DNA of 64,000 nucleotides. It comes from Streptomyces sp. NRRL F-5122. Its GTDB lineage: Bacteria; Actinomycetota; Actinomycetes; Streptomycetales; Streptomycetaceae. The stretch spans positions 62,001-126,000 of the forward strand of contig NZ_LMWH01000150.1 of assembly GCF_001507435.1 (NCBI RefSeq), read 5' to 3'. Positions 1 to 9,386 of this stretch are shown one piece after another; the first letter of the stretch is position 1, and the number at the start of each line of letters is the position of its first letter. A model generated the notes under the pieces. That model worked only from the letters and a program-made list of their open reading frames with translations. It was not told where the DNA came from and made no database searches. Position numbers and translations under genes: made by a program.

Positions 1-3000
1 CCCGCGTTGAGCGTCCAGTCGGAGAACACCGCGGTCCCGGTCGACGTGGTGCCGTCGTCGTAGGTCACGGTCACCTGGCTCGAGGAGCCGGTCGACGGGG
101 CGTTGGTGGCCGCACCGAGCAGGCCGAGCCAGGAGGCTCCGCTCGGCCCGGCGAGCGGAATGCTCTGGCCGGCGAGCTCGATCTCGTCGTCCTTGCCGCT
201 GCCGAAGGCGGGCCAGGTGTACGTGATCCCGTCCGCGGTGCTCTGCCCACCGCCGTCGACACCCGCGGCCGCCAGCGCGTCCTTCGAGTACGCCCATCCA
301 CCGCCGTCGAAGCCTCCGGTGAAACGGGTGCCGTCCGGATAGACCCCCTGCGTCGTGTAGTACGGCCACAGTTCGCCCGGTCCGGCCACCACCACGCGCA
401 GCGCCACCGTGCCAAGACTCGTTCCGGTGCCGTCGGTGAGCGAGAAGAGCACCGGGTAGACCCCCTCGGTACCGCCCGCGGTCACCTTGATCTGCTGCTG
501 CGCGGTGCCGTTGGCGCCGACGTCGAACGAGCCCGACGAGGCCGGAAGGCTCACGCCCGAGGGCGCCTGGGCCGTCCAGTGCACCGTCTGGGCACGGCTG
601 CCGATGTTCGAGACGTCGAGCGTCCCCGTGCCGGTGCCGTCGGGCGACAGGACCAGGCCGACGCCGGAGGGGCCGGCCGAGGCGAGCACGTCCCGCTGGC
701 CGGTGGAGTCCGACGGCGGGGCCGAGCCGTCGGCCGCGGCCCATCCGGTGTTGGCCTGCGTGCCCAGCGTGTAGTCGAGCGTGCCGCCGTTCTTCAGTGC
801 GCCGAAGGTCGTCCAGGCCTTGTTCCACGCCTTTCCGTTCACCGTCAGCGACTGCACGTACGGCGCGTCGGACGCGGCCTGCGGCGCGTTGACGTTCAGT
901 GTGCGCCCGCTCGGCAGCGTCACCTGGGCCCGGGTGAAGACCGGGCTGCCCAACGCGAGGACGTCCGTGCCCGGCGTCTGCGGGTACATGCCCAGCTCCG
1001 ACCAGACGTACCAGGAGCTCATCGCCCCCAGGTCGTCGTTGCCGAACGAGCCGACGGGCGCGTTGAAGTACAGCTTCTGCTGTGCCTCGCGCACCGCCTG
1101 CTGGGTCTTCCAGGGCTGTCCGACGTAGTCGTACTCCCAGGGGATCTCCAGGCTCGGCTCGTTGCTCAGATTGGCGTCGGTCGCCGACGGGTCAGCGATG
1201 TCGCTCAGCAGGCTGTCGAGGTAGGAACTCCACGCCTGCGCGCCGCCGCGGGCCGCGATGAGCGCCTTGAGGTTGAACGGAACCATCGGCGTGTACTGCG
1301 CCGAGGTCCCCTCGACGAAGCCGTTGGACGTGCCCGGCGCGAAGCCGGTCGCCCACTCCCCGTCGGCCTTCTTCGCCTGGAGGTAGCCGGTCTGCGGGTT
1401 GAAGACGTTCTGCCAGTCCTGCGCACGGCTCGCGAACGTGGTGTAGACGTCGTTCCTGCCGAGCGACTTGGCGAGTGCCGCGATGGCGTAGTCCGCGCTG
1501 TCGTACTCCAGTTGTGTCGAGACCGGGCCGTAGAAGTTGCAGCAGCCCCAGTCGGCGCCGTCGATCGGCAGATAGCCCATGGTGTCCCGCAGGGACTGGC
1601 CCGGCCGGTCGTTGTTGGGCTTGGTCGCCTCGTGGACCATCGCGTCCAGGGCGTGCGACACGTCGAAGTTCTGCGCCCCGAAGGCACGGGCGCCCGCGAT
1701 GATGCCGTCCGCCGGGTCGCCGACCATCACATAGCTCTCGCCGTTGTTCTGCGCCCACTTCGGCAGCAGCCCGGTCTGGTCGTAGCCGTTGAGCATCGAG
1801 GTGACGACGTCACCCGTTACCTTCGGCTCGACCATCGCCATCAGCTGGGTCTGCGACCGGTAGGTGTCCCAGCCGGAGTAGTTGGCGTACTGCGCCTGCT
1901 GCCCCTTGGCCACCGTGTGGACCTGGTCGTCCATCCCCATGTACTGGCCGTTGTCGTCGGAGAAGACGTTCGGGTGGAGCAGCGCGTGGTAGAGCGCGGT
2001 GTAGAACTGCGTCTGCTGGTCACGGGTGCCGCCCGCGATCCGCACCCGGTCGAACACCGCGTTCCACGCGGCGTGGTTGGCGGTGCGCATCCCGTCGAAG
2101 TCCCAGCCCTTGACCTCCTTGGTGAGGTTGGCCCGGGCGTTGGCGTCGGAGGTGTACGAGATGCCGACGGCGGCCGTCACGGTCCGCGCGCCGGTGGTGT
2201 CGAAGGTGAGGTACATGCCGTTGGCGCCGGTGACCGGCGGGCTGGACTGCGTGCCGCCCTGCTTGCCCGCTCCGCCGTGCACGCTCGGGGAGGGGGCGGC
2301 CGGCACGGTGAAGTGCCGCTCGGCCAGCTCGTCCGACGAACGCTTGCTCAGCGTCTGCTCGGGGCGCCCGAGTCGCAGCGCCTTGGCGTCGGGGTTGACG
2401 GTCGAGCCGGTCCAGGTCCCGCTGCCGGTGAAGGGGTGGTCGAACTTGATGTCGAAATGGATCGTGTAGGTGTTGGCGGCACCGCAGAAGTGGCCGCTCT
2501 GGACCGCACCGATGACCTCGTGGTCGTTCACCACCTGGGCACGGGTGCCGTCGATCTGCGTGGCTCCGCCACTCAGCTTGAGCAGCAGGTGCGAGTCGTC
2601 GCCACCGGGGAAGGTGAACCGGCCCAGACCGGCGCGGGTGGTGGTGGTCAGCTCCGTGGAGACGCCGTTGTCGTCCTTCACGTCGTAGTAGCCGAGGGCG
2701 GCGTGCTCGTTGTCGTGGCTGAATCCCACGCTCGTACCACCCAGGTCGCCCGAGAGGGAGCCGGTGAGAGGCAGCAAGGGCACGTCGCCACCCGCCGAAC
2801 AGCCGGGCCCGGACATATGGGTGAGGCTGAAGCCGGAGATCTTGGAGTCGTTGTACTCGTAGCCTCCGCCCAGCGCGCGGTGCGGAGTGGTGTCCGGCCC
2901 CCACTGCATCATGCCGAAGGGCATGTCGGGTCCGGGGAAGGTGTCGACCTCGCCCGACGTACCGATGAGCGGGTTGACCAACGACGCCGGATCCCCCACG

Positions 3001-3140
3001 AAGGCGGGAGCGGCCGATGCGGACACGGCGCCGAGTGCCTGGAGCGGCAGGACGGCCATGGCCAGTACGGACACGGCGGCGAGACGTCTGCGGATGCGGC
3101 TACGGAATCTGGGCGGTCGCGGGGACCTGGGCTTTGCCAT
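1..3140 (-). CDS. Secreted GH92 alpha-mannosidase (C-terminus beyond window)
   Basis: The open frame runs from an ATG at 3140 (GGAGG six bases upstream) to the window edge, giving about 1046 residues without a stop. An Arg-rich N-terminus is followed by a hydrophobic stretch ending ASAAPA, a typical export signal. The GH92 core is recognisable by FSLTHMSGPGC, GWDTYR, GCCNFYGP and GNDDLGAMSSWYVW; the Asp pair of the last motif is the family's usual catalytic base region. Family members are calcium-dependent exo-alpha-mannosidases acting outside the cell. After about residue 750 come a beta-rich NEW3-like stretch and further C-terminal domains, perhaps a carbohydrate-binding module, whose end is not visible. 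A promoter and two LacI-type operators lie upstream, so induction by a manno-oligosaccharide is likely. The window also has a mannoside operon at 28-38 kb. Family is certain; linkage specificity is not. Confidence 0.93.
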   Translation of the reverse strand, partial: MAKPRSPRPPRFRSRIRRRLAAVSVLAMAVLPLQALGAVSASAAPAFVGDPASLVNPLIGTSGEVDTFPGPDMPFGMMQWGPDTTPHRALGGGYEYNDSKISGFSLTHMSGPGCSAGGDVPLLPLTGSLSGDLGGTSVGFSHDNEHAALGYYDVKDDNGVSTELTTTTRAGLGRFTFPGGDDSHLLLKLSGGATQIDGTRAQVVNDHEVIGAVQSGHFCGAANTYTIHFDIKFDHPFTGSGTWTGSTVNPDAKALRLGRPEQTLSKRSSDELAERHFTVPAAPSPSVHGGAGKQGGTQSSPPVTGANGMYLTFDTTGARTVTAAVGISYTSDANARANLTKEVKGWDFDGMRTANHAAWNAVFDRVRIAGGTRDQQTQFYTALYHALLHPNVFSDDNGQYMGMDDQVHTVAKGQQAQYANYSGWDTYRSQTQLMAMVEPKVTGDVVTSMLNGYDQTGLLPKWAQNNGESYVMVGDPADGIIAGARAFGAQNFDVSHALDAMVHEATKPNNDRPGQSLRDTMGYLPIDGADWGCCNFYGPVSTQLEYDSADYAIAALAKSLGRNDVYTTFASRAQDWQNVFNPQTGYLQAKKADGEWATGFAPGTSNGFVEGTSAQYTPMVPFNLKALIAARGGAQAWSSYLDSLLSDIADPSATDANLSNEPSLEIPWEYDYVGQPWKTQQAVREAQQKLYFNAPVGSFGNDDLGAMSSWYVWSELGMYPQTPGTDVLALGSPVFTRAQVTLPSGRTLNVNAPQAASDAPYVQSLTVNGKAWNKAWTTFGALKNGGTLDYTLGTQANTGWAAADGSAPPSDSTGQRDVLASAGPSGVGLVLSPDGTGTGTLDVSNIGSRAQTVHWTAQAPSGVSLPASSGSFDVGANGTAQQQIKVTAGGTEGVYPVLFSLTDGTGTSLGTVALRVVVAGPGELWPYYTTQGVYPDGTRFTGGFDGGGWAYSKDALAAAGVDGGGQSTADGITYTWPAFGSGKDDEIELAGQSIPLAGPSGASWLGLLGAATNAPSTGSSSQVTVTYDDGTTSTGTAVFSDWTLNA

Positions 3141-3208
3141 CACGTGCCTCCACGGCGGGGGTTGTGACCTCACGGATGACGTGCAGGTGCGTTTCCGCAC
3201 CACATGGT

Positions 3209-3257
3209 TGACATCGTTGTCAGATCCGGTGGACGGACCACCCTGACAACGTTGCCA
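3209..3257. promoter_or_regulatory. Pair of LacI-type operators upstream of GH92 gene
   Basis: TGACATCGTTGTCA (3209-3222) and TGACAACGTTGCCA (3244-3257) are near-palindromes sharing the form TGnCAnCGnTGnCA, with centres 35 bp apart. They lie between the proposed promoter and the GH92 start codon, a position suited to repression. The cognate regulator is not adjacent. The LacI protein at 28378 is a possible but unproven partner, because the palindrome before its own gene differs. Confidence 0.6.
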
Positions 3258-3273
3258 GCGCATGCGGACACTG

Positions 3274-3302
3274 ATCCAACGCCTCGGGTGACCCTGTGTC
3301 AA
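3274..3302 (-). promoter_or_regulatory. Predicted promoter for GH92 gene
   Basis: On the minus strand TTGACA (3302-3297) is followed after 17 bases by TTGGAT (3279-3274). The -35 is perfect and the -10 weak. Transcription would start near 3267, just upstream of the two LacI-type operators. Confidence 0.45.
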
Positions 3303-3721
3303 CCAAGTCAACACCCGGTTAAGGCAAACCGATTCGGCCACTCGTGCCACCTGGGGTGCGCTGCCGGACGTGAACCGAAATGACGGCCCGTCGGCCGCTA
3401 CGGGTCCCCGCATCCTCCGCCGCACGCCGGTCCGCCCCGCTCACGGAAGGGTGGCGTGACGGTCCGGGCCGCGCCCGGCAACGCGCCGTACCGGCGCACT
3501 CGGACGAAGAAGGCGTTCACACCCGACCGGCTCGGGGTCACGAACCGCCAGAACGCCGGACGGGCAACTCACCGACGGCGTACCGGTGCCCCGCCCGGCG
3601 TGTCACCGTCCGTGGGCGTCCGGCGTCGTCGGGCCGGGATCACCCTCTCCGCGCGGTCCGCTACGCCGACTGCTTCGGCGTCCGGGTGCCGACCGCGACA
3701 AAGCCGCTACGGTCGGGACGT
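3303..3721. other. Intergenic region, nothing coding recognised
   Basis: This GC-rich stretch lies between the GH92 promoter and the DUF1345 gene. The frame of the downstream gene stays open upstream, but the Arg/Pro-rich translation is unlike a protein and there is a better start at 3722. No repeats or RNA genes were seen. Confidence 0.5.
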
Positions 3722-4348
3722 ATGAGCACGTGCTTGCCGGTCTCGGCCATTCCTCGGCTCACCGGCGCCGTGGTCGTCGGAGTGGTGGCCGGTGCCGCCG
3801 TCGGTGTGCCGATCGACGCACCGCTGGGTGTCCTGACGGGCATCGCCGTGACGGAGGCGTTCTTCGTGGTGGCGGGCTGGATCGTCCTGTGGCCGATGGA
3901 TGCCGCAGCGACTCGCCGCCATGCCCGGCGCGAGGATCTGCGGCCCGTCGCCGAGGAGCTTGCCGTGGTCGCGGCCGCCGTGTGCGGGCTGGTCGGCATC
4001 GTGGTGCTGCTCCTCGGCAGTTCGGACCCCGCCCATGCCGCGACGGCGCTCGGCGGTGTGTTCATGGCCTGGGCGGCCCTGCACCTGATGTACGCCACCC
4101 GCTACGCGTATCTCTACTACCCGGAGTCGGCGGGCGGGATCGACTTCAACTCCGAGCGGCCGCCCGCGTACCGGGACTTTCTCTACTTCAGCTACAACCT
4201 CGGCATGACGTACCAGGTCTCGGACACCGGTGTGTCGAGCTCGGCCATCCGCGCGATGGTGCTGCGCCACTGCCTCCTGTCCTACGTCTTCGGCACCAGC
4301 GTTCTCGCCACGGCCATCAACCTCGTCGCAGGAATCGTCACCCACTGA
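3722..4348 (+). CDS. DUF1345 family membrane protein
   Basis: This 208-residue protein has four to five hydrophobic helices and the signature [19 protein letters not shown] followed by an Arg-containing loop, which is typical of DUF1345. The ATG at 3722 was chosen because the protein begins directly with the first membrane helix and a purine-rich GGGACG lies just upstream; the longer open frame upstream encodes low-complexity residues. The family is an inner-membrane protein of unknown function. It lies upstream of the oxidoreductase genes in the same direction, but the 170-bp gap gives no strong case for a shared transcript. Confidence 0.85.
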   Translation: MSTCLPVSAIPRLTGAVVVGVVAGAAVGVPIDAPLGVLTGIAVTEAFFVVAGWIVLWPMDAAATRRHARREDLRPVAEELAVVAAAVCGLVGIVVLLLGSSDPAHAATALGGVFMAWAALHLMYATRYAYLYYPESAGGIDFNSERPPAYRDFLYFSYNLGMTYQVSDTGVSSSAIRAMVLRHCLLSYVFGTSVLATAINLVAGIVTH

Positions 4349-4518
4349 CGCGGACGCCGCACGCCGTCGACAGCCTGTCCCGGCCGACCGATCGCCGCCG
4401 CTCACCCTCCGTCACCCGGTGCTCCCCGATCGAGTGGCGGGCCCTGATCATCCGGCATAGCCTGCCGAAAGGCCCCGGTTGCCCCCGTATACCCGAATGG
4501 CCGAGAGGGTGGAGCGCC

Positions 4519-6820
4519 TTGAGCATCAACAAGGACGAGCGGGAAGCGCCGGAGCCCTCAGCGGGGCCGGTCCCCACGGAAGGCCCGGAGTTCCACCCGT
4601 ACCACCATCCGGCCGCGGGCTGGGGCGCTGCCAAGAGCGTGAGCCGTGTCCTCGTACGCGAGCACGCGCTGCTGGACGGGCCGCGGGCGATCATGCGGAT
4701 GAACCACGAGAACACCGGCTTCGACTGCCCCGGATGCGCGTGGCCGGACGACGCCAAGGGCCTGAAGCTGGACATCTGCGAGAACGGGATCAAGCACGTC
4801 ACCTGGGAGATGACACCCAAGCGTGTCGGGCGCGAGTTCTTCGCCGCGCACTCGGTGACCGAGCTGTCCCGGTGGAGCGACTATGCGCTGGAGGACCAGG
4901 GCCGGCTGACCGAGCCGATGATGTACGACCCGGAGACGGACCACTACGTCCCGACCCGGTGGAAGGACGCCTTCGAGCTGATCGGCAGTACCCTGCGCGG
5001 GCTGGACGACCCGGGCCGGGCGTCGTTCTACACCTCGGGCCGGCTCGGCAACGAGGCCACGTTCCTGTACCAGTTGATGGCCCGCGAGCTGGGCACGAAC
5101 AACCTGCCCGACTGCTCCAACATGTGTCACGAGGCCAGTGGCCGCGCGCTGCAGGCATCCATGGGCACCGGCAAGGGAACCGTCGACCTCAAGGACTGGG
5201 AGAGCGCCGGCGCCCTGTTCATCCTGGGGGTCAACGCCGCCTCCAACGCGCCCCGGATGTTCACCGCCCTCGCCGAGGCCCACCACCGCGGCGCCCAGAT
5301 CGTGCACATCAATCCACTGGTCGAGGCGGCCGCCACCCGCACCATCGTCCCCCACGACTTCCTGGACATGGCGCTCTTCAAAACGACCCGGACCAGCACG
5401 CTGAATCTCCAGCCGCGCATCGGTGGTGACATGGCGCTTCTGCGCGGCATGGCCAAGGCGGTCCTGGAGGAGTCCAAGGCCCTGGACCAGGAGTTCATCG
5501 ACCGCCACACCTCCGGCTTCGACGAGTACCGGGCGCTGTGCGAGGAGACGCCCTGGGCGGAGCTCGAGCGTCAGTCCGGCATCAGCCGCACCGACATCCT
5601 GAAGGCGGCACGCATCTGCAACGACGCCGACCGCAGCATCTTCAACTGGTGTCTGGGTCTCACCCACCAGCAAGCACGGTGTCGACACCGTGCGGGAGAT
5701 CGTCAATCTGCTTCTGCTGCGCGGCAACCTGGGACGGGAGGGGGCGGGCCCCTCCCCCGTGCGCGGGCACAGCAACGTCCAGGGCAACCGGACCTGCGGC
5801 ATCGACCACCGGCCCACTGCGGAGTTCCTGGACCGGCTCGCCGAGGTCTGCCGGATCGATCCGCCCCGTGAGCACGGCCTGGACACCGTCGGCACCATCC
5901 AGGCGATGCTCCGCGGTGATGTGAAGGTGTTCGTGGGTATGGGCGGCAACTTCGCCCTGGCCGCACCCGACACTCCGGTCACCTGGACGGCGCTGCGCAA
6001 CTGCGATCTGACCGTGCAGGTGAGCACCAAGCTGAACCGCAGTCATCTCGTGCACGGACGCCAGGCCCTCATCCTGCCGTGCCTCGCCCGCACGGAGAAG
6101 GACCATCAGCGCAACGGCATCCAGAACACGTCCGTCGAGGACTCGATGAGCATGGTGCACCTGTCCATCGGTATGAAGCGGCCCGCCTCGCCGCATCTGC
6201 TGTCCGAGCCGGCGATCGTCGCGGGCATGGCCCGTGCCGCCCTGCCCGCCAGTTCCACGCCGTGGGAGTGGTACGTCGAGGACTACGACCGGATCCGCGA
6301 CACCATGGCCCAAGTCCTGGACGGCTTCGAGGACTTCAACCGCCGTGTGCGCCTGCCCCTCGGCTTCCGCATCAAGCAGCCCGCCCGTGAGCTGGTCTTC
6401 CTCACCGCCTCGGGCGCCGCCGAGTTCTCCGCGGCCCGTCTGCCCGACGTCGTCCCCGCCCCCGGCACCCTGGCGCTCGGCACCATGCGGTCCCGCGACC
6501 AGTGGAACACCACCATCTACTCCGACAACGACCGCTACCGCGGCATCAAGAACCTCCGCACGCTCGTCTTCATGAACCGGGGCGACATGCGCGAACGCGG
6601 AATCGCCGATCTCGGTCCCGTCGACATCACCAGCACCGCCAGGGACGGCAGCACCCGTTCCCTGAGCGGCTACCTCGCCATCCCCTACGACATCCCCCGG
6701 GGCTGCGCCGCCGGGTACATGCCCGAGATGAACGTGCTGTGCGCGCTCGCCGACCACAGCACCCAGAGCGACCAACCGATCATGAAGCACGTCAAGGTCA
6801 CCATCACCCCCGCCACCTGA
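4519..6820 (+). pseudogene. FdhF/YdeP-type molybdopterin oxidoreductase, frameshifted
   Basis: Two overlapping frames together encode one protein of about 766 residues, clearly related to the intact gene at 9387. Translation probably starts at TTG 4519 (SINKDE...), with GGAG four bases upstream. The N-terminal part carries CPGCAWP (Cys70/Cys73) and NLPDCSNMCHEASG. At about 5668-5672 the frame is lost: the first frame reads LTHQQ and then garbage, while the second resumes as KHGVDTVREIVNLL. Removing one base near 5670 gives THHKHGV, matching TQHKHGV in the paralogue, so this is a one-base insertion. The family comprises bis-MGD enzymes related to formate dehydrogenases, linked to acid resistance in E. 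coli (YdeP). Because only one base is wrong and the rest is well conserved, a recent mutation or an assembly error are equally possible. Confidence 0.85.
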
Positions 6821-6879
6821 GCGAGGAGGCGGCCAGAGAGTCGAGCCGGGCGCGGGGACGGCCGGGGCGCACCGCGCCG

Positions 6880-8664
6880 TCACCGTCCCCGGGCGAGCCG
6901 TTCGAGCAAGAGATAGGCGCGCTGCTCCGCGGCGGCGAGTTCGGCGGGATCGATCTCCGCCGACCACAGCTCCCCCGCCGCGGCGTCGTCGGCCTCGCGC
7001 AGCTCCACGACCGCCACGGCCAGATGCGTCTGCACGACCGGGAACGCCTGCGCCGAGCGCTCGTCCAGCGCCCGCTCCGCATGCTCGGCGGCCTTGGTGC
7101 AGGCGGTCAGCGCACGCTCGGCCCGGACCGCGGCGCGGTCGTGGACCACCAGGAGTCCGCAGAGCAGCCCGATGACGATCCCCAGAACGCTGCCGACCGC
7201 CCTGTCCAGGACGAGGGTCCCGGGAGCTGCGGGTGCCGCCAGTTCGGTCAGGAGCAGCGCCAGCGGCGTGAGGAAGACGACGCCGAGACCGTAGTTGCGG
7301 GACACGACGTACTCCAGCAGGAACTCCAGAAGGACGATCACGAGGACGAGCGTTGCCGCATCCGGCCGCAGGGCCAGTACGGCCAGGGCGACGACCAGCC
7401 CGGCGACCGTGCCCACCGTGCGCTGAACGGCGCGTTGCGCCGCGGTGCGGACGTTGATGGAGTGCAGCACCGCCGCGGCCGAGATCGCCGCCCAGTAGCC
7501 GTGCCCGAGGTTGAGGGCCACGGCCAGTCCGCCCGCCAGCCCGGTCCCGAGGACGATCCGCAGTGCGGGTACCACCAGGACCGAGACATGGCTCGAACGA
7601 CCCCGGCGCCGCCCCACCAGCAGTTCGGCGGCACGTGTCTCGGCGGCACGGCCGGCGGCGGGGTCGATCGGTTCCGGTGCGGTGCCCGTCGCGTCCTCGG
7701 CGGCTCCGGCCCGGGTGGCCGCGACGGGCGCCGACAGCTCCGGCAGGAGCGGGGGGACCCGGCGGCGCCGGTCCGTCAGGAGCCGGACCTGTCGGCGCAG
7801 GTGCCGCGCCAGGTCGGCGTGGTCGTCGGGCGACCGGCGCACGGAGCGGATCAGCAACGACCAGGAGAGGTCGGTCAGGCGCGCGCACACCCCGCCGCGG
7901 ACACCTTGCCCGGCGCCGGTGGGCGGCAGAAGTCCGAGGGACACATACGCCTGGAGTACGGCGGCGGTCGCCCGGTTCCGGGCCGGTCCGCCCCCGTGCC
8001 GCACACCACCGGACTCCAGCAGCCCGGCGAGCTGCCGCAGGGCCGCGGCCACGGCGAGGCGTTGCGGGCGGTCCGGCTGTACGAGCCGGCCCGACATGGC
8101 CAGTGCCCAGGCCACGGCGGCTCCCACCGCGGCCAGCGCGGTCTGCGGGAGGACATCGTCGAAGGCGGGCGAGGCGTTGGCCGCCACGGCGAACGAGAAG
8201 AGCAGCAGCACCGCGCCGAGCCCGCTCTGTCGCGCGGCGTCACAGGCGAACTTCGCCGCACCGGCGACCACGGCCGTGGCCGCGACCACCACGACGGCGC
8301 CGCCTCCCCCCTCTTGTGGATGGGCCCACGCGGCGAGCATCGAACCACCGCCCACACACGCGGTCATGGCCACCCCGGCCAGTGCGAGGACCCTGGCGCG
8401 CCGCGGGTAGGGCAGGTTGTGCGCGAACGTGGTGGTGAAGGCGCCGAGCATGGCGTAGACGGCTTGCTCGGCCCGCCCGGTCAGCACCAACGGCAGCGTC
8501 GGCAGTGCCATGGCGAGTGCGGCGTGCAGGGCGCAGGCGAACGCCCCGTCCACTTTGTGCAGGGAGAGCGCGCCGCGCGGGGTCAGTACGCGCGCCAGGT
8601 CGGCCGCCGCACGCCGCCGAGCGCTCCCGGTCACAAGAAGGTGTGAAAGCTGCAAACGGGGCAT
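6880..8664 (-). CDS. FUSC-family (fusaric acid resistance/aromatic efflux-like) membrane protein
   Basis: This 594-residue protein has two sets of hydrophobic helices (roughly residues 45-190 and 365-495) separated by an Arg-rich soluble stretch, with a soluble C-terminal tail. It contains the FUSC-type signature YWAAISAAAVLHSINVRTAAQR in the second half, read here as GYWAAIS and QRTVGTVAG. The family provides inner-membrane exporters of aromatic acids and similar compounds. The gene lies between two oxidoreductase paralogues on the opposite strand and ends 60 bp from the first (convergent). No clear Shine-Dalgarno precedes the ATG at 8664; an AT-rich GATATAC lies just upstream, so a leaderless message is possible. 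Substrate cannot be told from the sequence. Confidence 0.85.
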   Translation of the reverse strand: MPRLQLSHLLVTGSARRRAAADLARVLTPRGALSLHKVDGAFACALHAALAMALPTLPLVLTGRAEQAVYAMLGAFTTTFAHNLPYPRRARVLALAGVAMTACVGGGSMLAAWAHPQEGGGGAVVVVAATAVVAGAAKFACDAARQSGLGAVLLLFSFAVAANASPAFDDVLPQTALAAVGAAVAWALAMSGRLVQPDRPQRLAVAAALRQLAGLLESGGVRHGGGPARNRATAAVLQAYVSLGLLPPTGAGQGVRGGVCARLTDLSWSLLIRSVRRSPDDHADLARHLRRQVRLLTDRRRRVPPLLPELSAPVAATRAGAAEDATGTAPEPIDPAAGRAAETRAAELLVGRRRGRSSHVSVLVVPALRIVLGTGLAGGLAVALNLGHGYWAAISAAAVLHSINVRTAAQRAVQRTVGTVAGLVVALAVLALRPDAATLVLVIVLLEFLLEYVVSRNYGLGVVFLTPLALLLTELAAPAAPGTLVLDRAVGSVLGIVIGLLCGLLVVHDRAAVRAERALTACTKAAEHAERALDERSAQAFPVVQTHLAVAVVELREADDAAAGELWSAEIDPAELAAAEQRAYLLLERLARGR

Positions 8665-9386
8665 GATCGGGGTATATCACTTGCTTCTTATGGTGGACCG
8701 TTCATCGTTGGCCGACTCAGCAGTCGGCCGGTGGTGCTGGGCGGTGACTCGGATCACATCGGGCGTGGGGCGTACTGCGGGGATCGCGCGTGCCGATGTC
8801 GTCGATATCCATGGCCGGGCTTCCGAAAAATGCGGGAACAGGGAATCGGCGCCGTTTCCCCCACCCGGACGGAATTGTTCGCCCCTCGACCATCGTCCGG
8901 GAATTTACCATGGCAGTCGAAAAGGAATTACCTGCCGTGCGATCGGCGGCGCCTGTCAGGACGTGTGTTCGTCCCGGCGACCCGTTCGTCGGCAGCCGCA
9001 GGACCGCCCGGCGAAATCCGTCCGGCCGCTCGCAAACAGGAACGCGCCGCGCATTCCCCTGCCACCCGGCCCCGGTCCGTTCCGTCGCCGTCCCGGTGGA
9101 GAAGACCGCCACCGTGATAAGCGGCGCCGATCGGATCATCGAAGAGCCCTCTTTGACTTCCGGCCGGGTACCGGCGGAAGCTGCTCTCGCAGTGGGAGTC
9201 GGATATGTGCAGACGGCGCATGTGAATACGCACGTCCATGGCCCGTACGTCCGGCGCGCTTTCCCGGTTCGGTGAAGAGGGAAAAACGGCCGCCGCGGCA
9301 CGGTGGTGGTCTCGGACGCGCACGCACACGCGCCGGATTCGCACGGCCCGGCCGGTGGCCCAGCGTGGAAAGAGGCAGCCCGGATC
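8665..9386. other. Divergent intergenic region between FUSC and oxidoreductase genes
   Basis: About 720 bases, less GC-rich than the surroundings (for example around 8685-8700 and 8870-8930), separate two divergent genes. Open frames here have biased, Arg-rich translations and no family features, so I read the region as regulatory. The LysR regulator downstream of the second gene could bind here, but no T-N11-A palindrome stood out clearly. Confidence 0.4.

Noticed and set aside
579..3167. Long plus-strand open frame opposite the GH92 gene
   Set aside because: Its translation is Arg/Val/Gly-rich without domains; it is the antisense shadow of the alpha-mannosidase, a common effect of high GC.
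8790..9275. 161-codon plus-strand frame in the gap before the second YdeP gene
   Set aside because: No ribosome-binding site, domain or clear codon bias; composition is not protein-like.
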